Shown here: one piece after another, positions 1 through 7,538 of the stretch
Position numbering within the stretch: the stretch's first letter is position 1
How the letters are laid out: each line of letters begins with the position of its first letter
Assembly (NCBI GenBank): GCA_001776545.1
Contig: MFBZ01000025.1
Span: 1-40,691 of the forward strand
DNA length: 40,691 nt
Direction: 5' to 3'
DNA from: Candidatus Curtissbacteria bacterium RIFCSPLOWO2_12_FULL_41_16
GTDB taxonomy: Bacteria > Patescibacteriota > Microgenomatia > Curtissbacterales > GWA2-41-24
Position numbers and translations under genes: made by a program
Notes under the pieces: generated by a model
The model's input: the letters and a program-made list of their open reading frames with translations, nothing else
What the model was told of the DNA's origin: nothing
Database searches by the model: none

Positions 1-328
1 CTAAAACAGCAACAGGAATATCAAACCTACCTGCAAAGTTTTCAAGCTGAAAACATGCAAGTGCAATCAAGCTATCTTTAAATTTCCCTTGCTCCATGTT
101 GATTTGCCGATGTCCGTTTAAACCGAACTCAATGTATCTGTCTGCTTGCCTTGCAAGCTCTTCTTTAACCTTTGTTTCAGTTTTTGGGAATCTGTCAAAA
201 TCAAGGCAATCAAGCTGAAGTGCAGCTCGCAACTCGCGATACTGCCTGTCCAAAAGATCAAAGTGCTTATCACCGAGTTCCATCCGGGCAAGCACTTCAC
301 GATAATGTCTTTCCATATCGGTTGCCAT
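1..328 (-). CDS. hypothetical protein, 3'-truncated by window edge
   Basis: Reverse complement from ATG at 328 is open to the window edge (MATDMERHYREVLARMELGDKHFDLLDRQYRELRAALQLDCLDFDRF...). Absent from the ORF track because it lacks a stop in the window. Confidence 0.6.
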   Translation of the reverse strand, partial: MATDMERHYREVLARMELGDKHFDLLDRQYRELRAALQLDCLDFDRFPKTETKVKEELARQADRYIEFGLNGHRQINMEQGKFKDSLIALACFQLENFAGRFDIPVAVL

Positions 329-372
329 AATAATAGCGCGTAGTTTACATCGACTATAAGCCGCTTGTCAAA

Positions 373-1473
373 TCATCCCAGCTCCACAACCTTTACCTTC
401 TTGAAAATTTCTTTTGGTAGGGATTCGCGCTCGGCCGCCGTAATTATCGTCTGCTGTTTGCCGACTACCGATAAAACCGCTTCTCGATGTTCCCAATCGA
501 GTTCCGAAAATATATCATCCAAAGCCAAAATTGGCCTCTGCCCTCTTTTGACTGTAAAATATTCAAGCTCGGCAAGCTTGAGAGCCAAAACGCTCATGCG
601 CTGCTCTCCCCGCGAACCAAAAAATTCTAGATCTTTACCTTTTAGAAAAAACCTAAAATCATCCCGATGCGGCCCGGAAAGTGTCATGCCTGCAGCAATA
701 TCCCGTTCCCGATTTCTCAAAAGCTTTTCTTCCGAAAGTAAACTCTGCTTCAACTGCCAAGAAAAACCTGTCAGGGAAACATGAGACAAACCCGGTTTGT
801 AAATACCCTTCAAACCGGGTTTGGAGGAGTCGGTGGAACCGGATTTGGCGTAATCAGCTAGAAACTCGAAAAATTCCTCCCTTTTTTGGGAAATGTACTT
901 CCCATGCTCAAGTAACCGCACATCCCAAAAGGCAAGCTCACTCACCTTAGATTTCCCTTCAGCAATCCGTTGCAAGACTTTGTTACGTCTTGCGACAATC
1001 TTGTTATATGCCGAAACATTACGCCAATAATCTCTGTCAACAGAAGAGGGCAGGCTATCCAAATGGTGGCGCCTGACAGAAGGTGAACCATCCACCAGTT
1101 CCAAATCGAAAGGACCAAAGGCGATGATCGAAAAATACATGGTAAAATCGGCCAGTCTTTTTTTTATCGAATCAATAAGATACGCCTTTTTTAGATAAGT
1201 CTCATCAATTACCTGAAAATTGACAGTCAATCTCTTTTTCTCGCCGCCAACAACTTCTCCTTCAACTTTGGCTTCACTTTGCCCAAACTTTACTAAATCC
1301 AAATCAGTATCAACCGTGCGCAAGCGGCTGGCGGAAAGCAAACTCACAGCCTCCAAAATATTACTTTTGCCAGAACCGTTGGGACCGATTATCACAGTAA
1401 GGCTTGGGTCAAAGACTAGGTTTTTGTGGGCAAAATTGCGGAAGTTAATTAAGTTAAGGGAATCAATATACAT
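373..1473 (-). CDS. recF: DNA replication/repair protein RecF
   Basis: N-terminal MYIDSLNLINFRNF, Walker A GPNGSGKSN, C-terminal LALDDIFSELD and ABC signature-like LSGPHRDD; typical RecF length. Confidence 0.93.
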   Translation of the reverse strand: MYIDSLNLINFRNFAHKNLVFDPSLTVIIGPNGSGKSNILEAVSLLSASRLRTVDTDLDLVKFGQSEAKVEGEVVGGEKKRLTVNFQVIDETYLKKAYLIDSIKKRLADFTMYFSIIAFGPFDLELVDGSPSVRRHHLDSLPSSVDRDYWRNVSAYNKIVARRNKVLQRIAEGKSKVSELAFWDVRLLEHGKYISQKREEFFEFLADYAKSGSTDSSKPGLKGIYKPGLSHVSLTGFSWQLKQSLLSEEKLLRNRERDIAAGMTLSGPHRDDFRFFLKGKDLEFFGSRGEQRMSVLALKLAELEYFTVKRGQRPILALDDIFSELDWEHREAVLSVVGKQQTIITAAERESLPKEIFKKVKVVELG

Positions 1474-1478
1474 CGTTA

Positions 1479-1546
1479 CATTGTTAAATTGCTATATTGT
1501 TAAATTGAGAATCAAATCATCAATATAGCTAACAATGTAGCAATTT
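1479..1546. repeat. octanucleotide-type array with inverted arms (CATTGTTA/AATTGCTA/TATTGTTA/AATTG...CAATATAGCTAACAATGTAGCAATT)
   Basis: 8-nt periodicity, both arms inverted relative to each other, directly upstream of recF start. Confidence 0.7.
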
Positions 1547-2459
1547 AGGTTAGCCTTTGGCAATTTGGGCAAAAGTGTGCACTTCGCCCATCCATTTTTT
1601 CCCTAACAATCGGCGTTTTGCATCGCTCACAGGGCCTTCCGGTCATATGGTAAGCTTTGGCAAATGAAAGGTACAAACCTTTTTCCCCGCCGCTATCGAC
1701 AAATGCACTGGCAGAGGATCCGCCTTTCTCAATGGCAAGCTTTAAACTATCTTGAATCCCTTTATAAAGATTTCTAACCTCTAATTGCGAAAGGCTAACG
1801 GCTAATCTTGCCGGATGAATCTTGGCCCGCCAAAGCGCCTCATCGGAATAAATGTTGCCGATTCCGGATACAAAACCCTGATCCATCAAAAGTTTTTTAA
1901 TTCGTGACTGACCTCTAACCTCTAGCCTCTTCTTAAACTCCTCGAAACTAATTTCCAGCGGATCCGGCCCAAGTTCTTTCCCTATCGCTCGTGTCACTTG
2001 TTGCCTGTCACTTGTCACGATTTTAACCCACCCGAACTTGCGAATATCATTAAAATATAAATGCCCTCCGTTGGTGAAACTAAAAATCACCCGAGTCGTT
2101 TTATTCGGCACCGGCAAATTAAGAGGCGGAATAGGATGACCTCCGGCGATTCGGGTTTTTTCGTCCTGATAAATAAGTTGGCCGGTTAATTTGAGGTGGA
2201 TTAAAATTGGAAATTGGAAATTGGAAATTGGAAATTGGAAATTTATTAGGACCACCTTCCCTCGCCTCTCAACTCCCAAAACCTTAGCCCCTTTCAAATC
2301 CGCAATCGAATACTTTCCCTCCGGGCCAGAAGGCCCTCCAGGCCGGCGGCCCCAATCAAATTTCTTGGGCCAGTCGTACTCAATCGAATCGAGAACTAAA
2401 CCTTTAAGCTTTTTGTCAAGCTGATTTACAATAACAGTTACTTCCGGCAACTCGGGCAT
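1545..2459 (-). CDS. mutM: formamidopyrimidine-DNA glycosylase, with repeat-derived insertions
   Basis: MPELPEV start, QGFVSGIGNIYSDEALW, C-terminal zinc finger C-x2-C...C-x2-C (CERCKTPI...FCPNCQR). Confidence 0.95.
   Translation of the reverse strand: MPELPEVTVIVNQLDKKLKGLVLDSIEYDWPKKFDWGRRPGGPSGPEGKYSIADLKGAKVLGVERRGKVVLINFQFPISNFQFPILIHLKLTGQLIYQDEKTRIAGGHPIPPLNLPVPNKTTRVIFSFTNGGHLYFNDIRKFGWVKIVTSDRQQVTRAIGKELGPDPLEISFEEFKKRLEVRGQSRIKKLLMDQGFVSGIGNIYSDEALWRAKIHPARLAVSLSQLEVRNLYKGIQDSLKLAIEKGGSSASAFVDSGGEKGLYLSFAKAYHMTGRPCERCKTPIVREKMDGRSAHFCPNCQRLT
1991..2018. repeat. heptanucleotide array GTGTCAC-TTGTTGC-CTGTCAC-TTGTCAC inside mutM
   Basis: 4 units of 7 nt; same unit family at 39262-39289 and 11039-11059. 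Confidence 0.8.
2206..2241. repeat. heptanucleotide microsatellite (ATTGGAA)x5 inside mutM
   Basis: Five consecutive near-perfect 7-mers. Confidence 0.93.
2318..2351. repeat. GC-rich palindromic element inside mutM
   Basis: CCCTCCGGGCCAGAAGGCCCTCCAGGCCGGCGGCC, near-identical to 12939-12972. Confidence 0.8.
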
Positions 2460-2460
2460 A

Positions 2461-3237
2461 CTAAAGCTTAACTAAAGTCCCTTTTCTTTTTACCAAATTA
2501 AACATATAGGCAAAAAACAAAACCGTAAAAACGAAATAAACCAAATTAAAGAAAAGGCCGGTAAAAAACTCCTCTGAATCAAATTTACCGCTAGTCATTG
2601 CAAATCTCATTCCTTCAAAAACATGGGTGATAGGTAAAAACCAGGCAATTTTTTGTAAAACATTTGGCAAAATATCAACCGGATAAAAAACCGCAGTAAA
2701 CGGTTGCAGGAAAAAAGGCAGAATCCAAGTTAGGGGCCCAACAGTATGCCCCCAGCGCAAAATTATAGCTATATTGAAAATCCCCAGAACTGTAGCAAAA
2801 AGAACCAAATTAAACCACAACAAAACCAATGATACTCCAAGAGTCGTGATATGGAAATTATAAAAAATGCCAGCTATCGCAAGCATTACAAGGAAAGATA
2901 CAACGACTTTAACAATAGCAACAACAACCAAGCCGCCTATGTATTCCAAAATCGTAATCGGAGAAGCCAAAACATTCATTAAATTTTGCTCCCAAATATC
3001 AAACATAAAATCAACCCCGACAGCAGTACTCACTCTCTCAAAAACAACCCATAGAATCATGCCGCCCATTAAAAAAGCTGCAAGACCCGCAGAATTTAGC
3101 CCAATGTAAACAGAAACAAATCCCCACAGTAAAAGCCCAAAAATAGGGAATAAAAACATATCGGCAAATCTCTCTAGCTGATGCATAGTCAGAAAAATAT
3201 GCCTTAAAACAATCGCGTAAACTCTAGTAAAATTCAT
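2461..3237 (-). CDS. ABC-2 type transporter permease
   Basis: About 6 hydrophobic segments; overlaps adjacent ABC ATPase by 4 nt; ABC-2 permease-like pattern. Confidence 0.8.
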   Translation of the reverse strand: MNFTRVYAIVLRHIFLTMHQLERFADMFLFPIFGLLLWGFVSVYIGLNSAGLAAFLMGGMILWVVFERVSTAVGVDFMFDIWEQNLMNVLASPITILEYIGGLVVVAIVKVVVSFLVMLAIAGIFYNFHITTLGVSLVLLWFNLVLFATVLGIFNIAIILRWGHTVGPLTWILPFFLQPFTAVFYPVDILPNVLQKIAWFLPITHVFEGMRFAMTSGKFDSEEFFTGLFFNLVYFVFTVLFFAYMFNLVKRKGTLVKL

Positions 3238-4043
3238 GATTTTACCCTGAGCGAAGTCGAAGGGTTCCCTTTTCCTTCGATACCCTCCTTTAATGACCTT
3301 CTGGAAAGATGAATAAAAACCTCTCGTAGATTCGGCTCTTTTGCTTCTAATTTTAACTCTTGCTGGGTCAGCTCCAGGGGCGTACCCTGAGCAATCACTT
3401 TTCCGTGATTTATAAAAACTACCTTATCGGCAACCTGCTCAATCTCCCACATATTGTGAGAGGTATACAAAATACTTATCTTTTCTTCTTTCTGAATCTT
3501 TTTAATGAGCCTAATTCCACGATCAACAACATCAGGATCCATGGAAGCCATCGGTTCATCTAATAATAAAAGCCTTGGATGGTTAAGAAGAGATTTTGCA
3601 ATGCTGACTCTGGCTCTTTGCCCGAAAGAAAGTTCACGGATTCTTTTGTTCCTTAAATCAGAAACGTCAAATAATTCTAAAAGTTCAAGTATGCGTTTCT
3701 TTGCACTGCCCACTTGGTAAAGAGTGCTGTAAACCAAAAGGCTTTCATAAACACTCAGATTCCAAGGCATGTGATACTCTGCAGAACAATAATTTACCTT
3801 TTGCATAATTTCACTCCTATTTTTAATCAAGCCCTTTCCGAAAATTTTAATTTCACCGCCGTCTGGTTTAATCACGCCCAGGAAACAGTTAATAGTCGTA
3901 CTCTTACCTGCCCCGTTTGGCCCCAAAAACCCCAAAATTTCACCTTCCTCGATGGAAAAAGAAATGTTGTCAACCGCCACAAAATTCTTAAACTTTTTGA
4001 CCAAATTTTTAACTTCAAGCACAGGCACGTTATTTTTGCTCAT
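3234..4043 (-). CDS. ABC transporter ATP-binding protein; C-terminus ends in a palindromic repeat
   Basis: Walker A GPNGAGKST, signature LSFGQRARV, Walker B LLLLDEP, H-loop YTSHN; C-terminal GNPSTSLRVKS is encoded by the repeat at 3245-3264. Confidence 0.93.
   Translation of the reverse strand: MSKNNVPVLEVKNLVKKFKNFVAVDNISFSIEEGEILGFLGPNGAGKSTTINCFLGVIKPDGGEIKIFGKGLIKNRSEIMQKVNYCSAEYHMPWNLSVYESLLVYSTLYQVGSAKKRILELLELFDVSDLRNKRIRELSFGQRARVSIAKSLLNHPRLLLLDEPMASMDPDVVDRGIRLIKKIQKEEKISILYTSHNMWEIEQVADKVVFINHGKVIAQGTPLELTQQELKLEAKEPNLREVFIHLSRRSLKEGIEGKGNPSTSLRVKS
3245..3264. repeat. short palindromic element CCCTGAGCGAAGTCGAAGGG
   Basis: Inverted outer arms; encodes NPSTSLR at the ABC ATPase C-terminus. 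Confidence 0.85.
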
Positions 4044-4096
4044 ATAACCACTTATTCTACTCTACAAATGACGGAAAATTAAAGGTTTGGAAAAAG

Positions 4097-4546
4097 CTAG
4101 GCGGACTGAAGTTTAATAACTCGTCGGGCACCTGAAACAAGTTTGGAAATGGGAGTTGTTACAGAATTTGTACTCGAAAGCAAATCTTCCGGGGTCAAAC
4201 GAGAAGCTTCCGTAATATCCCCTGTTTGCTTTAAGGCTCTCAAAAATGCTACAAATTCAGGATCAGTCAGCCTCATCACATCAGGGCCCAAGTCACCTAT
4301 GCCCACCCTCTCTCGTAATTCGCCCTGGACTTGCCCAGCGTCTCTAAACTCACCTTGCGGGACTAAAGAACTCGCTATAAATACTGGACCCTCCTCTTCC
4401 TCACTGATCAGTTCTAGATACTTACCCTCGGTAAGACCCACATCCTCACTACCTACCCAATCTGGAAATCGATTTCTCAGGCAATTACTTAAATACGCTT
4501 CTAAATCGAATCTACCACCTCGTTCTCCTCCACCAAATCCAAGCAT
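4097..4546 (-). CDS. hypothetical protein
   Basis: 149-aa ORF in the dominant strand direction, no recognised family; competing plus-strand ORF is antisense. Confidence 0.5.
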   Translation of the reverse strand: MLGFGGGERGGRFDLEAYLSNCLRNRFPDWVGSEDVGLTEGKYLELISEEEEGPVFIASSLVPQGEFRDAGQVQGELRERVGIGDLGPDVMRLTDPEFVAFLRALKQTGDITEASRLTPEDLLSSTNSVTTPISKLVSGARRVIKLQSA

Positions 4547-4596
4547 CCTATATCCACTCTAACCCCCAATTTTGCCAAATTTCAAGAGGGGAAAAA

Positions 4597-5277
4597 TTAG
4601 GCTTTCTTCGCAAAAACCTGCAGCCAGTTTGTGGAAATTTTGGCTCTTTTAAATTTTGTTGCTTTAATTATCTTGAATCCGGCTTCCTCTAAGAAACTTT
4701 CCAGTTCAGACATTTGAAAAAACGAAAAAAATCTTTTGACTTTTTGCCCATGCTTCTCATCCTCCACTTCATTCTCGCCTTCGCCCTCTTTAACCGCAAG
4801 ATACAAAACTCCCTTCTTCTTTAAAATTTTGTAAATTGAGGACAAAACTTTGGGAATAAGCTTTTTGGGAATGTGTAGGAGCGAGGCCCTGGCGTAAACT
4901 CCATCAAAAGAATTTTTCGCAAACTTCATATTTGACATATCTCCTACAACAAACTTAGCTTTTGGTGCCTTAATTTGTGCCTCTTTGATCATCTTCGGAG
5001 AAAGATCCAATCCAACAACCGAGAGTCCTAAACCGGCAAGCATTTTCAACTGCACTCCGGAACCGCATCCTAAATCCAAAACTTTTGGCTTTTTCTTAAC
5101 TTTCTCAAACCGGGTTTGAAAATTGCCCCACAAACCCGGTTTGTTGCCTTGAATCATGGAAGCAAACTCCTCCAACTGAGCAACTCCCCAATCATGCAGG
5201 CTCTCGTCTTTACCCCAATAAACGGACAAATCGTCGTAAACTCTCTTTAAATCAGTTTTGATTTTTGAGTAAAGCAT
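4597..5277 (-). CDS. class I SAM-dependent methyltransferase
   Basis: Motif I VLDLGCGSGVQLKML; motif GVYARASLLHIPK. Confidence 0.88.
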   Translation of the reverse strand: MLYSKIKTDLKRVYDDLSVYWGKDESLHDWGVAQLEEFASMIQGNKPGLWGNFQTRFEKVKKKPKVLDLGCGSGVQLKMLAGLGLSVVGLDLSPKMIKEAQIKAPKAKFVVGDMSNMKFAKNSFDGVYARASLLHIPKKLIPKVLSSIYKILKKKGVLYLAVKEGEGENEVEDEKHGQKVKRFFSFFQMSELESFLEEAGFKIIKATKFKRAKISTNWLQVFAKKA

Positions 5278-5408
5278 AAGTTGTTATGCTGTTTAAGCCC
5301 GCAGCCCAAAAGAACCGCAAGCTCTGCTTAGCTTATATAACGCAGTAGCAAATAGGCAATTTCAATGATTTGAATTATTGAACTGTAAAGAAACTATCTT
5401 TCGACTCA

Positions 5409-5494
5409 TTACTTCACCCAAACATACTGATAAAAATCGGCTTCTTTTAACTTACTCCCCACAAACTTTAAGATCTCCATCTTAAATCTTTCTC
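5409..5494 (-). pseudogene. C-terminal remnant of a glycosyltransferase (duplicate of the 6153..7538 gene tail)
   Basis: Minus-strand frame reads RERFKMEILKFVGSKLKEADFYQYVWVK*, matching SIERFKREILKFVESKVE* at the end of the downstream-numbered glycosyltransferase. Confidence 0.7.
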
Positions 5495-6156
5495 GCTAAA
5501 ACAAGAGCATAATAGACAGGAATTTTCTTTTTACTTTTAAGATAACCCACAAACTTTTTCGTGGCTAAAATCTCAAAACCTAGATTTGCAAGTAGACTTT
5601 TGATCTCCCCAACAGTTCTTCTATAGACTTTGAAACTTATAAGCCTGGGGATTTTAGCAACTAAACCCTGCCCCAATGATGTCACCCTGTTACCTTGAAT
5701 CGGATGATCATTGATATATTCCTCAAAAGTAAAACACAAAAATCCATTCCTTTTAGTAACTCTTGCTATCTGCTCAAAAAGCTTTTTCAGGTCTTTAATA
5801 AACTCAAATATGCCAACTCCGATTACTACATCAAATGAATCAGGCTTAAAGTCCAAACTCTTAAGCCCCTTCTCAAGATCATGCTTGTGAGTTTTGATTC
5901 GTGGAAATTTCTTCTTTAAAACCTTTAACATTGCTTCAGAGATATCTAATCCTACAATAGTATGTCCTAGTTGATAAAATCTCTCAGAACTCTGTCCTGT
6001 ACCTATACCTAAATCTAAAATTTTTGATTGTTTGCCAAGTTTTGGCAATAATATTTTCGTAGACTCTTTGGCAGCCTTCCATTTAAATTCTCCGCCGGTT
6101 GCCTCATCATAAACTTTGGCCAACCGATCATTATATTGCTCAATTATCCGCTTCAT
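5482..6156 (-). CDS. class I SAM-dependent methyltransferase
   Basis: Motif I ILDLGIGTGQSSERF; overlaps the glycosyltransferase stop by 4 nt. Confidence 0.87.
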   Translation of the reverse strand: MKRIIEQYNDRLAKVYDEATGGEFKWKAAKESTKILLPKLGKQSKILDLGIGTGQSSERFYQLGHTIVGLDISEAMLKVLKKKFPRIKTHKHDLEKGLKSLDFKPDSFDVVIGVGIFEFIKDLKKLFEQIARVTKRNGFLCFTFEEYINDHPIQGNRVTSLGQGLVAKIPRLISFKVYRRTVGEIKSLLANLGFEILATKKFVGYLKSKKKIPVYYALVLARKI

Positions 6157-7538
6157 TCCACTTTACTCTCCACAAACTTCAAAATCTCCCGCTTAAAGCG
6201 TTCTATGGAAAATTTTTGCGCATGGGCTCGGATGAATTTTGGGTCGAAATAACCGCGCCTCTCAAGATCAATAAAATTGTTAATTGCCAAAGTTAAAGAT
6301 CCCGCAGTTGGCGGGTTAAAGTAAACACCAGTGCACTTGCCGCGGCCGGCTGTCCAGTCAATCACCGACTCGAGCACTCCCCCTTCCGCATTAACAATCA
6401 CGGGTTTGCCTGCCGCCATCGCCTCAACCGGCACCAAGCCAAAATCTTCCTGACTCGCCGCAAAAATCACCGCCCGGCAATTTTGATAGAGCCTGATCAA
6501 TTCTTCATCAGAAACTTCACCTAAAAATTCGATTGTTGATCTGTCCTCACTCCCGGAGTGTTCTCCGAGTGACTCCCTGACTTCACTCCGGGAGTGTTTG
6601 TCCAATTTTAACTCGACATCATTCTTTACCTTTTTTGACCGATCGGCCAAATTTGATGTAATGCCGGCAAGTTTTTTGAGGTTTTCAAGCTCTCTGCCCG
6701 CCCCCACAACTTTGAGCGGCAATCCCAGCTTGGCATAGACTTCTACTGCCACATCTACGTTCTTGGAAGCAACAAGCCGGGAAACAACGAGAAAATAACT
6801 GTTCATAGTTAATCGTAAATCGTTCATCGGGTTTTTCTTTTTCACCCAATTAACCAATAACGATAAACGATTAACGTCAACTGGCGGGTAAATCACCACA
6901 CTATCTCGTCGATAAAATTTTTTAATTCGTGCCTGAACTTCTTTTGAATTGGCAATAAACCAGTCAACTCTCTGCGCTGCTTCAAAGTCATAAACCCGCA
7001 AAAAATGATTAACCAAAAGCGCATAAACTTTAACCGGCCAATACCGTTGCCAATCGACTGAAGTTTTATATCCATAAAGATATCGTGGGGACGTATGACA
7101 ATAGCAAACCTCAACAGTTCGTTGAGACCCTGAGCGACCCTGAGCGATCCTGAGCGATCCTGAGCGAGCGTAGCGAGTCGAAGGGGAGTCGAAGGGGAGT
7201 CGAAGGGGAGTCGAAGGGTTTCTCTTCTTGAACCCTTTTGTCACATACCAACTTGAGGAGCCAATCACCACATCAAAGTTCGAAAAGTCAAAACTATCCC
7301 AGATTAAGGGTGCCAAAAATCTTAAGGGGCTGTGAAGATATCTACTAAAAAGGGGCACTTTCTGTGCCCAAGAAGTACGAATGTCTTTATTTTTAAACCT
7401 CTCGTAGGCCGACGATCCTTTTCTATAAAAAGCCGTGTAAATTGGGGCCTTGGGCCAAATCTCCGAAAGCGCCAAAAGCACCCTTTCTGCTCCTCCAAAC
7501 TCATTCAAATAATCATGAACCAGGGCTACTCTCATCAA
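6153..7538 (-). CDS. glycosyltransferase family 4, carrying several in-frame repeat-derived insertions
   Basis: N-terminal VALVHDYLNEFGGAERVL; C-terminal EDFGLVPVEAMAAGKPVIVNAEGG. Insertions RNPSTPLRLPFDSPSTRYARSGSLRIAQGRSGSQR, NRLSLLVNWVKKKNPMNDLRLTMN and KHSRSEVRESLGEHSGSED. Confidence 0.9.
   Translation of the reverse strand: MMRVALVHDYLNEFGGAERVLLALSEIWPKAPIYTAFYRKGSSAYERFKNKDIRTSWAQKVPLFSRYLHSPLRFLAPLIWDSFDFSNFDVVIGSSSWYVTKGFKKRNPSTPLRLPFDSPSTRYARSGSLRIAQGRSGSQRTVEVCYCHTSPRYLYGYKTSVDWQRYWPVKVYALLVNHFLRVYDFEAAQRVDWFIANSKEVQARIKKFYRRDSVVIYPPVDVNRLSLLVNWVKKKNPMNDLRLTMNSYFLVVSRLVASKNVDVAVEVYAKLGLPLKVVGAGRELENLKKLAGITSNLADRSKKVKNDVELKLDKHSRSEVRESLGEHSGSEDRSTIEFLGEVSDEELIRLYQNCRAVIFAASQEDFGLVPVEAMAAGKPVIVNAEGGVLESVIDWTAGRGKCTGVYFNPPTAGSLTLAINNFIDLERRGYFDPKFIRAHAQKFSIERFKREILKFVESKVE
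6548..6596. repeat. palindromic element CACTCCCGGAGTG...CACTCCGGGAGTG inside the glycosyltransferase
   Basis: Two 13-nt near-palindromes flanking TTCTCCGAGTGACTCCCTGACTT. Confidence 0.85.
6807..6878. repeat. heptamer-arm hairpin (AGTTAATCGTAAATCGTTCAT...CAATAACGATAAACGATTAAC)
   Basis: Each arm is a degenerate 7-mer array and the arms are inverted; homologous to 8261-8340 and 40471-40498. Confidence 0.85.
7128..7218. repeat. 4-fold nested palindromic element
   Basis: Left arms (C/T)CCTGAGCGA x4, centre GCGTAGCG, right arms AGTCGAAGGG(G) x4. Confidence 0.95.

Noticed and set aside
365-784. Plus-strand ORF of 139 aa opposite recF
   Set aside because: Antisense to a confidently identified gene; composition shows no family motif.
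2206-2241. Sequencing or assembly artefact explanation for the (ATTGGAA)5 microsatellite
   Set aside because: The frame remains open and flanking mutM motifs are intact, and similar 7-nt arrays with different sequences occur elsewhere; it cannot be fully excluded without reads.
7128-7218. CRISPR-like array interpretation of the repeated CCTGAGCGA/GTCGAAGG units
   Set aside because: Units are 10-11 bp with no spacers, arranged as inverted arms; no cas genes in the window.
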